Below are positions 45,136 through 53,462 of a stretch of 64,000 bases of DNA, one piece after another. The notes under the pieces are model-generated. The model was not told the origin of the DNA. It did not search any database and saw only the letters and a program-made list of their open reading frames with translations. How positions within the stretch are numbered: the first letter of the stretch is position 1; the number at the start of each line of letters is the position of its first letter. Made by a program: the position numbers and the translations under genes. This stretch comes from SHVZ01 sp041906305 (GTDB lineage Bacteria; Pseudomonadota; Alphaproteobacteria; SHVZ01), in the NCBI GenBank assembly GCA_041906305.1, contig JAYRJL010000002.1:186001-250000 (forward strand). Reading direction: 5' to 3'.

Positions 45136-45608
45136 CCCGCGATCGGCGCGACCGTCGGCTTGGCGACCTCGATGTAGGACTTGGTCGCCAGGAACATCGA
45201 CCTATCGAGACGGCCGGCGTTGAAGGCGAGCTTGTCGTGGGTCAGCAGATTCGGATCGACGACCAAGGTCAGCTCGTCGTTGAACGAGAACGGCGGCACC
45301 GCGCCCATCACGCATCCGGTCAGGCGGTTCGCCTCCTCGGGCGCGGCGAGCGCCGCCTTCTTGCCGCCGACCGCCTTGGCGATGCCGGAGAAGTCGACGC
45401 GGCGATCGCCGGGCAGCACGGCCAGCACGAACCGGCGCCCCTCGGCGGTCTTCACCGCGACCACCATCGCCTTCGCCGCCTGTGAGGGAAGATTGCCGCG
45501 GATCTTGCTGATCTGCTCGCTCCGCCCCTCGGGCTCGTGCTCGATCACGCGGAAGTCCGCCTTCTCCCTTTCGAGAAGCGCCACCAGACGGTCGAAAACG
45601 TCGGTCAT
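45132..45608 (-). CDS. YbaK/EbsC family protein (aminoacyl-tRNA editing type)
   Basis: A 158-residue YbaK/prolyl-tRNA-synthetase-associated fold. Such proteins hydrolyse mischarged tRNA such as Cys- or Ala-tRNA(Pro). Seen are FRVIEHEPEGRSEQISKIRG near residue 20, the conserved lysine in SQAAKAMVVAVKT near 45, VLPGDRRVDFSGIAKAVG near 68 and GCVMGAVPPF near 100, the family's substrate loop. The exact tRNA is not clear. It overlaps the next gene by one base. Confidence 0.85.
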   Translation of the reverse strand: MTDVFDRLVALLEREKADFRVIEHEPEGRSEQISKIRGNLPSQAAKAMVVAVKTAEGRRFVLAVLPGDRRVDFSGIAKAVGGKKAALAAPEEANRLTGCVMGAVPPFSFNDELTLVVDPNLLTHDKLAFNAGRLDRSMFLATKSYIEVAKPTVAPIAG

Positions 45609-46441
45609 CAGGTCATCTCCAGCCGACGCTTGCTCTTCGGCGCCGGGAACGCCTCGTCGATCTCGGACAGGTCTTCAGCCGTCAGCTTGATGTCCAAGGC
45701 CGCGACGTTCTGCTTGAGATGTTCGGGCTTCACCGCCTTCGGGATCACGATCGAGTCCGGCTGGCGGAAGCCCCAGGCGAGCGCCACCTGCGCCGCGGTC
45801 GCGCTGTGGCGCTTGCCGATCGCCGCCAGCGTCTTATCGTTCGCGAGCCTTGCCTGATCGACCGGCGAATAGGCCATGATCGGGACGCGGCGCTGGCGCA
45901 GCCACGGCAGCAGGTCGAACTCGATGCCGCGGGCGGCCGGGTTGTAATAGACTTGATTGACCTGGGTGAGCGAGCCGCCATCGACGCCCCAGAGCTCTTC
46001 CATGTCGTCGGTGTCGAGGTTGCTGACGCCGTAGTGGCGGATCTTCCCTTCCTTCTTCAGCTTCTGGAACGCCTCCATCGTCTCGGCCAGCGGCTTCCGG
46101 TCGCGCCAATGAAGCAGGTAGAGGTCGATGCGGTCGGTGCCGAGCCGGCGCAGGCTCCGCTCGCAGGCGACCGGCGTGTTGGCCCGGCCGGCGTTGTGCG
46201 GATAGATCTTCGAGACGATGAAGAGCCCGTCCCGGCGCCCGGCGATGGCTTCGCCGATCATCTTCTCCGAGCCGCCCTCGCCATACATCTCGGCGGTGTC
46301 GATCAGGGTCATGCCGAGATCGATGGCGGTGCGGACGGCGGCGATCTCCTTCGCCTTGTCGCCGCCGCGCTCGCCCATCTTCCAGGTGCCGAGCCCGAGC
46401 GCCGGGACCTTCTCGCCGCAAGGAAGCTGGACCGACCTCAC
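45608..46441 (-). CDS. Aldo/keto reductase
   Basis: A 277-residue NADPH-dependent reductase of the TIM-barrel AKR family. The catalytic tetrad is visible: Asp and Tyr in LIDTAEMYGEGGSE near residue 49-54, Lys in FIVSKIYP near 79, and His in YLLHWRDRKPL near 112. Cofactor-binding IPKAVKPEHLKQN is near 235. The substrate is unknown; a role in 2-oxo-aldehyde or ketone reduction is common in this group. Its ATG overlaps the end of the hydrolase gene by 4 bases. Confidence 0.92.
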   Translation of the reverse strand: MRSVQLPCGEKVPALGLGTWKMGERGGDKAKEIAAVRTAIDLGMTLIDTAEMYGEGGSEKMIGEAIAGRRDGLFIVSKIYPHNAGRANTPVACERSLRRLGTDRIDLYLLHWRDRKPLAETMEAFQKLKKEGKIRHYGVSNLDTDDMEELWGVDGGSLTQVNQVYYNPAARGIEFDLLPWLRQRRVPIMAYSPVDQARLANDKTLAAIGKRHSATAAQVALAWGFRQPDSIVIPKAVKPEHLKQNVAALDIKLTAEDLSEIDEAFPAPKSKRRLEMT

Positions 46442-48333
46442 TTCTTCTTCGCCTTGGCCTTGCGGGTCTTCGCCCAGCGCTTGGTGAAGAACAGCTCGCC
46501 GTCGATCCGGATCTCCGTCTGGATCGAGAGTTCGTGCGTGGTCGCGATCACCGTGGTCTCGGTCACGGTCTTGGAAACCGCGCGCTGGATCGTCGCGGTC
46601 TGCTTGGCGACCGAGCGGGCGAGGCCTGGCCGGGTCTTCTGCACCGACATGCGATAGATGTGATGGTTGACCATCGTCGTCTCGGCGTCGAGCTTCTGGG
46701 TCTCCTCGCGGTCGCCGACCAGGGTGACCACGTCGTTGGAGAGGTCACGGTCGATCGACCAGCGCTGCCAGCCCCCGAGATCGCCGGGAGCCTTCAGCAC
46801 GTCGGCCTGGATCGGGCCCCAGTTCGGCACGCGCGCCTTCGCCGGCGCGGCGGTCGGAACGACGAGTTTCGTTCCGGCGTGACGAAGCGTGATCGCCGAG
46901 TTTTCGTTCGGCCAGATCCGCGGGAAGTCGGCAAGCGCCACCGACAGGCGGAGACGATGGCCGGGCGCCAGGCGATAGGCGGTCGGCCGCAGCTCGATGT
47001 CGACCACGGACTTCCCGGCTTCGATCTCCTTCCACCCCATGGTGATGAGGGTCGAGCGTCCGTTCGGCGCGACATCGGCCAGCTTGACCGAGACTGTCGC
47101 AGGCGCGGTGGCCTCCAGGTCCAGCGTCGCCGTCGCGGCACCGAGAATGTCGAGCGCGTCCTTGAGCCGTTCGCCGGTCAGCGCCAGCGACTGCGCATCG
47201 TCGCGGCTCTGGTCCCAGGGCCTGGACTGCGCGAGCCCGCTCGACCACGGATCCCAGGCGATGGACTCGGCGCCGACCGTCGGATCGCTCTCGTAGACGG
47301 TCTTCCCCTTCCCGGCCGTGTCGCCGAGCGCCAGCTCGTCGGAAACCTTGAACGTCGTCGCCTTCGCCCGCGACAGCGGCCATCCGTCCTCATGCCGCCA
47401 CTCGGCCTCGTGCCCCTGCACGTGGAGGAAGATCGGCGGCTCTTCCTCGACGCCGTTTCTCTTGTCCTTGAGCCAGCGATCGAACCAGCGCTCCATCTCG
47501 CGCAGCGCCGCGCACGGGCCGTCGAGCGCGAGATCCGGGAACGCATGCTTCCAGGGCCCCATCATCAGCCGCTTCGGCGCCTTGATCGCCAGGTAGTCGG
47601 TGATCGTGTCCTCGGCGTAGAGGTCGCGCCAGCCGCAGATGTTGAAGGTCGGCGCCTTGATCTTCGACATGTCGGCGGCGCGCGAGTCCCAGTACTTGCC
47701 GCGACCGGTGTGCTCCCACCAGTCCATGATCCAGGGCGGGTTGTTCTTCAGCCGCTCGCGCCAGATCTCTGCCCAGCGGCCCTCCTTGTCCTGGTGCAGC
47801 GGCGGCATCAGGTTCCAGCCAATCATGCGCGGGCCCCAGTCGGCGTCGCACCAGAAGCCGGTGCGCACGTCGCGGATCTGCAGGAAGCCGCGCCTTATGT
47901 CGGCGGTCGCGTGGATCGGGATGATCGCCGCCAGCGACTTGGGCCTGGTCGCGGCGACCGAAAGCGAGGTGATGCCCGGATAGCTGACGCCCCACATGCC
48001 GACCTTGCCGGTGCACCAGCTCTGCTTGGCGATCCACTCGACCGCCTCGTGACCGTCCTTCGCCTCCTGCGCCGCCATCGGCTCGGCGGCAATGCCTTCC
48101 GAGCTGCCGAGGCCTCTTATGTCCATCGACAGGCAGGCATAGCCTTTCGAGACCATGTGCCGGTTGAAGGCGTCGACCGTGGTGCGGCCGCCGCGGCCGT
48201 CCTTGTGGTAGGGCCCGTAGTTGATCAGCGCCGGAAACGGCCCCCCGCTCTTCGGCCGGTACAGGTCCGCCGCCAGGCGAACGCCATCGGACATCGGAAT
48301 CAGCAGATTCCGCTCGATCATCATGTCGGTCAT
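46438..48333 (-). CDS. CocE/NonD family hydrolase
   Basis: A 631-residue alpha/beta-hydrolase of the X-Pro dipeptidyl-peptidase/cocaine esterase type. The nucleophile Ser lies in GMWGVSYPGITSLSVAAT near residue 110-120, preceded by the oxyanion-hole region INYGPYHKDGRGG. Residues about 360-560 form the C-terminal jelly-roll domain of this family (ADFPRIWPNENS). An added tail of roughly 60 residues ends in a lysine-rich stretch (KTRKAKAKKK). No signal peptide is seen. Substrates may be esters or peptides. The start ATG at 48333 was preferred over two GTGs just upstream. Confidence 0.88.
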   Translation of the reverse strand: MTDMMIERNLLIPMSDGVRLAADLYRPKSGGPFPALINYGPYHKDGRGGRTTVDAFNRHMVSKGYACLSMDIRGLGSSEGIAAEPMAAQEAKDGHEAVEWIAKQSWCTGKVGMWGVSYPGITSLSVAATRPKSLAAIIPIHATADIRRGFLQIRDVRTGFWCDADWGPRMIGWNLMPPLHQDKEGRWAEIWRERLKNNPPWIMDWWEHTGRGKYWDSRAADMSKIKAPTFNICGWRDLYAEDTITDYLAIKAPKRLMMGPWKHAFPDLALDGPCAALREMERWFDRWLKDKRNGVEEEPPIFLHVQGHEAEWRHEDGWPLSRAKATTFKVSDELALGDTAGKGKTVYESDPTVGAESIAWDPWSSGLAQSRPWDQSRDDAQSLALTGERLKDALDILGAATATLDLEATAPATVSVKLADVAPNGRSTLITMGWKEIEAGKSVVDIELRPTAYRLAPGHRLRLSVALADFPRIWPNENSAITLRHAGTKLVVPTAAPAKARVPNWGPIQADVLKAPGDLGGWQRWSIDRDLSNDVVTLVGDREETQKLDAETTMVNHHIYRMSVQKTRPGLARSVAKQTATIQRAVSKTVTETTVIATTHELSIQTEIRIDGELFFTKRWAKTRKAKAKKK

Positions 48334-48357
48334 CACCACCCCCAGATTGGATCGGTA

Positions 48358-49566
48358 TCAGTCGCCGGATTCGGAACGCGGCACCGCGAGCGCCAACGCA
48401 TTCGCCACGAGCACGCAGGCGCCGAGGAAATAGAAGACGGCGTGAAGGCCATAGACGTCTGCGATCATCCCGCCGATCGGCGGCGTGATCGCGGTGAGCG
48501 TCGACTGCGTCCCGAACATGGCGCTAGTCATGGTCGCGGCCAGCGCCGGCGGCGTGCGGTCCATCAGCCAGCTGTGGATCACCGGGCGCATCGCATACAT
48601 GCAGAAGCCCAGGATCGAGATCGCCGCGACGAAGACCGTCGCGTCCGAGATGAAGGTAAGACCGAGCACGAGCAGGGTCGTGCTGCTCATGCCGGCGAGC
48701 ACGATAGGCCGGCGGCCGATGCGGTCGGAGAGCACGCCCGCGATGGGCGCGGCGATGATGCCGCCGACCTGCAGCAGCATCAGCGACATGCCCATCCAGA
48801 ACGGATTGAGCTTGAGCTCGTCGGCGAGGAATAGCGGCAGGAACACCAGCAGGCCGCCCTGCATCATCGATCGCATGCCCGCCATGAGACAGAGCGACCA
48901 GACCTCGCGTTTCCGGAAGGCAGCGATGGTATTGCCGACATAGGTGCGGAGGTCGGTCTTCTTCGCTTCCGCCTTGGCCGCGATGTCGCCGCCGTTGAGC
49001 ACGATCAGGAGCAGCGCCGCGACGATGATGCCCGAGAGCGCGTTGATCTCGGCCGTCGCGTGCCAGGTCATTGTCAGCATCAGCCAGCCGGCGACCAGCG
49101 GCGCCACCGCGTCGCCGAGATTGGCGCCGAGCGCGTGGATCGAGAGCGCATAGCCGCGGTTCTTCGGCAGGTGCCCGGAAAGGTAGGCGATCGCCGCCGG
49201 GTGCCAGAGCATGTTGGTGGCGCCAATCAGGGTCACCGCCGCAGCCAGCGCCACGTAGCTCGAGGTCACGCCGACGAAGAACAGCCCGGCAGCGCCGCCG
49301 ATCAGCGCGATCGCCTGGATCAGGATGCGCCGCCCGGTGAGGTCGACAACGCTGCCGCTCGGCACGTTGGCGAGCGCGGAGGCGACGTAGAAACAGGTCA
49401 CGAGCAGGCCTGCCTCGGTATAGCTGAGGCCGAGGTCGCGGGTGATGAACGGAAGGACGAGATAGAAGGTCGCGGCGATCCAGTGGGTGGCACCGTGGCC
49501 TAAGCTCACCAGGATGACCGGGACCTGGACCTCGAGGCTGCGCAGCGATGCAGCGGGGGCGGTCAT
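48358..49566 (-). CDS. MFS transporter
   Basis: A 402-residue major facilitator with twelve hydrophobic segments. Motif A between helices 2 and 3 is ANVPSGSVVDLTGRRIL near residue 65-80 and its second-half copy is IAGVLSDRIGRRPIVLAG near 270. It starts after a short cytoplasmic end. The substrate cannot be read. It lies between the dehydrogenase and the CocE-type hydrolase on the same strand, 4 bases from the dehydrogenase stop's neighbour gene, so the three may be cotranscribed. Confidence 0.9.
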   Translation of the reverse strand: MTAPAASLRSLEVQVPVILVSLGHGATHWIAATFYLVLPFITRDLGLSYTEAGLLVTCFYVASALANVPSGSVVDLTGRRILIQAIALIGGAAGLFFVGVTSSYVALAAAVTLIGATNMLWHPAAIAYLSGHLPKNRGYALSIHALGANLGDAVAPLVAGWLMLTMTWHATAEINALSGIIVAALLLIVLNGGDIAAKAEAKKTDLRTYVGNTIAAFRKREVWSLCLMAGMRSMMQGGLLVFLPLFLADELKLNPFWMGMSLMLLQVGGIIAAPIAGVLSDRIGRRPIVLAGMSSTTLLVLGLTFISDATVFVAAISILGFCMYAMRPVIHSWLMDRTPPALAATMTSAMFGTQSTLTAITPPIGGMIADVYGLHAVFYFLGACVLVANALALAVPRSESGD

Positions 49567-49570
49567 CGCC

Positions 49571-50545
49571 CTACTTCACCTTGATCAGTTCGCCGCTCTT
49601 GGCCGACTTGCCGATCGCCTCGAAGCAGGCGACCCCGTGGACCACGTCGTCGAGCGGCACCGGATACGGCACCCCGCGATTGACCGCGGCGGCAAAGGCT
49701 TCGAGCTCGGCCCGCTCCTTGTTCACGGAGGGGAAGTTGCGGGTCTTGGGCTGGCCGTCGACCAGGCAGACGGTAAGTTCCGTCTCGCCCTTGAGCTCTG
49801 CCCAGCCCTTGGATCCGTACACGGCGAGCCGCTGTGCCGGGGCCGTCGCCTGCAGGCAGGCGAGATAGCCCGACATCTTGTTCTTGAATCGGAACAGCAT
49901 GCTGGTGGTGTCATCGAGCGGCACCTCGAGGACCAGCCGGAAGCTCGACACCTGGACCGAGGCGATCGGCCCCGCCAGGTAGATCATCATGTCGACCGTG
50001 TGGATACCGCTGCCGCCCATGCCGCCGGCCGGGCTTTCGACCGGGTCGGCGCGCCACATGCCCTTGCGATAGCGGAAGCCGCCGGGACCCGACGTGTTTC
50101 CTTCCAGATGCAGGATGGTTCCGAGCGCGCCGTCGTCGATCAGCCGCTTGATCTCGTGCAGCGCCGGAAGGAAGCGCCGATTGTGCCCCGCCGCCAGCAC
50201 GATGCCTGCCTTCTTCGCCGCAGCCACGGCCTTGGCCGCGCTGTCGCGCGTGATGGTCACCGGCTTGTCGACGAAGATGTGCTTCTTGGCTTTCGCGGCC
50301 GCCATGATCTGCGCCGCATGAACGGAATGCGGGGTCGCGAGCACGACGGCATCGACCTTGGGATCGGCCAGCGCCGCTTCATAGTCGGAGTCGAGGGGGA
50401 AGCCGTGATCGGCGGCGAAGGTCGCGGCACTCCTCGGCGTGCGCGTGACACCACGCACGAAGCGAATCTTGTCGCTCTTGCCCTGGACCGAGTTGACCAG
50501 GGTCTGTCCCCAGCGCCCCAGCCCCACGATCGCACACCTGACCAT
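49571..50545 (-). CDS. Gfo/Idh/MocA family oxidoreductase
   Basis: A 324-residue NAD(P)-dependent dehydrogenase. The Rossmann motif GLGRWG is at residues 8-13, the family EKP-like motif is FVDKPVTITRDSAAKAV near 92 and the catalytic-helix region GGMGGSGIHTVDMMIYLAGP near 175 holds the conserved His. The C-terminal half is the mixed alpha/beta dimer domain. The substrate (sugar, inositol or similar) is open. It is first of a minus-strand run and divergent from the P1 peptidase. Confidence 0.92.
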   Translation of the reverse strand: MVRCAIVGLGRWGQTLVNSVQGKSDKIRFVRGVTRTPRSAATFAADHGFPLDSDYEAALADPKVDAVVLATPHSVHAAQIMAAAKAKKHIFVDKPVTITRDSAAKAVAAAKKAGIVLAAGHNRRFLPALHEIKRLIDDGALGTILHLEGNTSGPGGFRYRKGMWRADPVESPAGGMGGSGIHTVDMMIYLAGPIASVQVSSFRLVLEVPLDDTTSMLFRFKNKMSGYLACLQATAPAQRLAVYGSKGWAELKGETELTVCLVDGQPKTRNFPSVNKERAELEAFAAAVNRGVPYPVPLDDVVHGVACFEAIGKSAKSGELIKVK

Positions 50546-50668
50546 GAGACGTCCCCCTGAGCCGGAGACCCGGCCACAGCTTCAGTCTCGCACCTTTCCG
50601 TTGGACATTCAACGGCTTGCAGGGTGAAGTGCGGAACCTAAGTCCCCTGCGACAGCCGAGAGCAACCC

Positions 50669-51721
50669 GTGGCCACGCCCCCTGCCCGCCGACTTCGAGA
50701 CCTCGGCATCGCCCTCGGCGAACTCGCGCCCGGCGCCCGGAACACGATCACCGACGTGCCCGGTGTCACGGTCGGCCATGCGACGCTCAAGGGCGGCGCG
50801 GTCAATACCGGCGTCACGGCGATCATTCCCCATCCGGGAAATGTCTTCCGCGACAAGGTCATGGCGACCTCGGTCGTGTTCAACGGCTTCGGCAAGACCA
50901 CAGGCTTGGTTCAGGTCGACGAACTCGGGGCGATCGAGACCCCGATCCTTCTGACCAACACGCTCAGCGTCGGCACTGCCGCAGAAGCGCTCGTGCAGTA
51001 CAAGCTCCGCCGCAACCCGGAAATCGGGCTCTCCACGGGCACGGTCAATCCGGTGGTCGGCGAATGCAACGACAGTTTTCTCAATGATATTCGCGGACTG
51101 TACGTCAAATCTGCGCATGTAGATGAAGCGATCGCGACCGCCTCGGCGGACTTCGCACAGGGCGCTGTCGGCGGCGGCACCGGCATGACCGCCTATGGCC
51201 TCAAGGGCGGGATCGGCTCGGCTTCGCGCCAGGTGAAGCTCGACGGAAAGACCTACCATCTCGGCATCCTGGTCCTCGCCAATTTCGGCAAGCCGAACGA
51301 CCTGACCATCGGCGGCCGGCCGATCGGCAAGCGCATCGCCGAGGCCAAGATGGCCAAGAGCATGCCCGACCAGGGCTCGATCATCATCGTGCTGGCGACC
51401 GACCTTCCCACCAGCGAGCGCCAGCTTCTCCGGATCGCCCGTCGGACCTCGATCGGCCTCGGCCGCACCGGATCCTATCTCGGGCATGGCTCGGGCGATC
51501 TCTGCATCGCCTTCACCACGGCCAACCGGATCGACCACAACGAGCGGAAGAGCGTCGTCGCCTGGCAGGCACTGGCCGAGCCCAAGATCGACCTCGCCTT
51601 CCGCGCCGCGGTCGAGGCGACCGAGGAAGCGGTTGTCGAGGCCATGCTTGCCGCCGACCCGATGGTCGGGCGGGACGGCAATCGGCGGGAGTCGCTGCGC
51701 GACTACCTGCACCTGCTCTAG
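50669..51721 (+). CDS. P1 family peptidase (DmpA-type)
   Basis: A 350-residue self-cleaving Ntn-like aminopeptidase. The cleavage and nucleophile site is DQGSIIIVLATD, where Gly236-Ser237 would be cut so Ser237 becomes the new N-terminus. The N-terminal NTITDVPGVTVGHATL (residues 25-40) and the NPVVGECNDSFLND segment are conserved in DmpA. It may release D- or beta-amino acids from peptides. The start is GTG. The next gene begins 9 bases later. Confidence 0.92.
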   Translation: MATPPARRLRDLGIALGELAPGARNTITDVPGVTVGHATLKGGAVNTGVTAIIPHPGNVFRDKVMATSVVFNGFGKTTGLVQVDELGAIETPILLTNTLSVGTAAEALVQYKLRRNPEIGLSTGTVNPVVGECNDSFLNDIRGLYVKSAHVDEAIATASADFAQGAVGGGTGMTAYGLKGGIGSASRQVKLDGKTYHLGILVLANFGKPNDLTIGGRPIGKRIAEAKMAKSMPDQGSIIIVLATDLPTSERQLLRIARRTSIGLGRTGSYLGHGSGDLCIAFTTANRIDHNERKSVVAWQALAEPKIDLAFRAAVEATEEAVVEAMLAADPMVGRDGNRRESLRDYLHLL

Positions 51722-51730
51722 GAGAGGGTC

Positions 51731-52285
51731 ATGACCAGGATCGTCGGCGTTTCAGGCGCGCTCCGGCGGGGGTCGTTCAACGCCGGGCTGCTGGCGGCGG
51801 CGACGGACGTACTGCCGCCGGGCGTCATGCTCGAGATCGCGACGATCCGGGGCATCCCCCTCTACGACGGCGATGTCGAAGCGGCGGACGGCATCCCGCC
51901 CGCCGTCTCCGCCCTCAAGGACGCGCTTGCCTCGGCCGACGGCATCCTGCTGTCGACGCCCGAGTACAACAACAGCATCCCCGGCGTGTTCAAGAACGCG
52001 ATCGACTGGGCCTCCCGCCCCTCCTCCGACATCGCCAAGGTCTTCGGCGGCAAGAAGGTCGCGATCATGGGCGCCTCACCCGGCAACTTCGGAACGATCC
52101 TCTCGCAGAACGCCTGGCTTCCGATCCTCCGCACGCTTGGCTGCGATCTCTGGAACGGCGGGCGCCTGATGGTGCCGCAGGCGGGCAAGGTCTTCGACGC
52201 CGAGGGCAGGCTCACCGACGAGGCGACAAGGGAGCGCCTGAAGAAGTTCCTCTCAGGGTTCGCCGCCTTCATCCAGGGGAAGTGA
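51731..52285 (+). CDS. NAD(P)H-dependent FMN reductase
   Basis: A 184-residue flavodoxin-fold reductase of the ChrR/YieF group, which reduces quinones, chromate or FMN. The phosphate loop is SGALRRGSFNAGLL near residue 8 and the flavin-contact segment is LLSTPEYNNSIPGVFKNAIDWASR near 74, split by the usual P-E-Y-N motif. It forms an apparent three-gene unit with the P1 peptidase and OsmC on the plus strand; the physiological substrate is unknown. Confidence 0.92.
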   Translation: MTRIVGVSGALRRGSFNAGLLAAATDVLPPGVMLEIATIRGIPLYDGDVEAADGIPPAVSALKDALASADGILLSTPEYNNSIPGVFKNAIDWASRPSSDIAKVFGGKKVAIMGASPGNFGTILSQNAWLPILRTLGCDLWNGGRLMVPQAGKVFDAEGRLTDEATRERLKKFLSGFAAFIQGK

Positions 52286-52286
52286 C

Positions 52287-52694
52287 ATGGCCGAGGGCGC
52301 CATACTGGTCTCCAAGACGACCGCGTCGATCGGCACCACCGACTACGCGGTCTCGATCAAGGCCGGGCACCATGCGTGGATCTGCGACGAGCATGAGAAG
52401 CTCGGCGGCAGGGACGCCGGCCCCGCGCCCTTCGATCTCCTCCTCGGCAGCCTCGGCGCCTGCACCGCGATCACCCTCCGCATGTATGCGAAGCGGAAGG
52501 GATGGCCGCTGGAGGCGGTCGACGTCGACCTCCGCTATTTCAAGACCGGCGACATGGCGCGGATCGAGCGCTACCTGACCGTGAAAGGCCCGCTCTCGGA
52601 CGAGCAGAAGGCACGCCTCGCCGACATCGCCGAGCGGACGCCGGTGACGCTGGCGATCAAGAACGGCGTGCCGGTCAAGACCGAGCTGCGCTGA
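52287..52694 (+). CDS. OsmC family protein
   Basis: A 135-residue member of the OsmC/Ohr superfamily. The first conserved cysteine is in FDLLLGSLGACTAITLRMYAKR near residue 53 (shown here within the usual LxxxLxxCxxxT pattern), while the second peroxidatic Cys of true Ohr is not obvious, as in the YhfA-like group. Thus peroxide reduction is uncertain. It begins two bases after the reductase stop and its last 20 bases overlap the convergent regulator gene. Confidence 0.88.
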   Translation: MAEGAILVSKTTASIGTTDYAVSIKAGHHAWICDEHEKLGGRDAGPAPFDLLLGSLGACTAITLRMYAKRKGWPLEAVDVDLRYFKTGDMARIERYLTVKGPLSDEQKARLADIAERTPVTLAIKNGVPVKTELR

Positions 52695-53391
52695 CCCCGA
52701 AGATCTCGCGGAAGGCCTGCTGGCCCTTCGGCGTGACCGTCACCGCGCGCGTGCCCTCGCTGCGCCGGATCCAGCCCTTGTCGAAGCAATGCGTGCAGAT
52801 CGCCGCGCCGATCGCGCCCGCGAGGTGCGGACGCCGCTCGCTCCAGTCGAGGCAGGGCCGGCAGAGCAGCTTGGCGCCGCGCCTGTCGGGACGCGCGGTC
52901 AAGGCCTCGACGTCGATGCCGAGGCGGCCGAGCAGCGCCACGCCGGAGTCGGTCACGACGCCGGCATCGGTGGCGAGGTCGATGTGCCCGCCGGACACCA
53001 TCGCGTCGGCGAGGTCGACGCCGAGCCTGCCGGCGAGGTGGTCGTAACAGGTGCGCGCCGCGCGGAGCGCCGCATCCTTCGGTCCGACGACGATCGGCTT
53101 CCGGCTCGCCGCCGCTTCGGAGGCGACCTGCATGATGCTCTCCATCATGCGCGCGACCGCGGGCGAGGCCAGCGCGTGATAGCGATGCCGCCCCTGCACT
53201 GTCACCGCGATCAACCCGGCCCTGGTGAGGCGCGCGAGATGGCCGCTCGCGGTCTGCGGCGTGATACCCGCCGTCCGCGCCAGCTCCGAGGCGGTCAGCG
53301 CGCGCCCGTCCATCAGCGCATGCAGCATGACGGCGCGCGCCGGATCCCCGGCAAGGGCGGCGACTTCGGCAAAGACGGCGTGGGTGGCCAT
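52675..53391 (-). CDS. ArsR-type winged-helix transcriptional regulator
   Basis: A 238-residue regulator. The winged helix at residues about 5-80 has DPARAVMLHALMDGRALTAS and the recognition region ARTAGITPQTASGHLARL followed by the wing VQGRHRYHALA. A C-terminal domain of about 150 residues, with a C-x2-C-type pair in LLCRPCLDWSERRPHLAGAIG and AICTHCFDKGW, could bind metal or a ligand. An ATG at 53418 would add nine residues. It converges with OsmC, so it may or may not regulate that unit. Confidence 0.85.
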   Translation of the reverse strand: MATHAVFAEVAALAGDPARAVMLHALMDGRALTASELARTAGITPQTASGHLARLTRAGLIAVTVQGRHRYHALASPAVARMMESIMQVASEAAASRKPIVVGPKDAALRAARTCYDHLAGRLGVDLADAMVSGGHIDLATDAGVVTDSGVALLGRLGIDVEALTARPDRRGAKLLCRPCLDWSERRPHLAGAIGAAICTHCFDKGWIRRSEGTRAVTVTPKGQQAFREIFGVSAARS

Positions 53392-53462
53392 GGTCCGATC
53401 CTTCGGGCGACGCGCCATCCTAGGCCGGATCGTCCCCCCATGCTTCGACGGTCACCGTAGCG

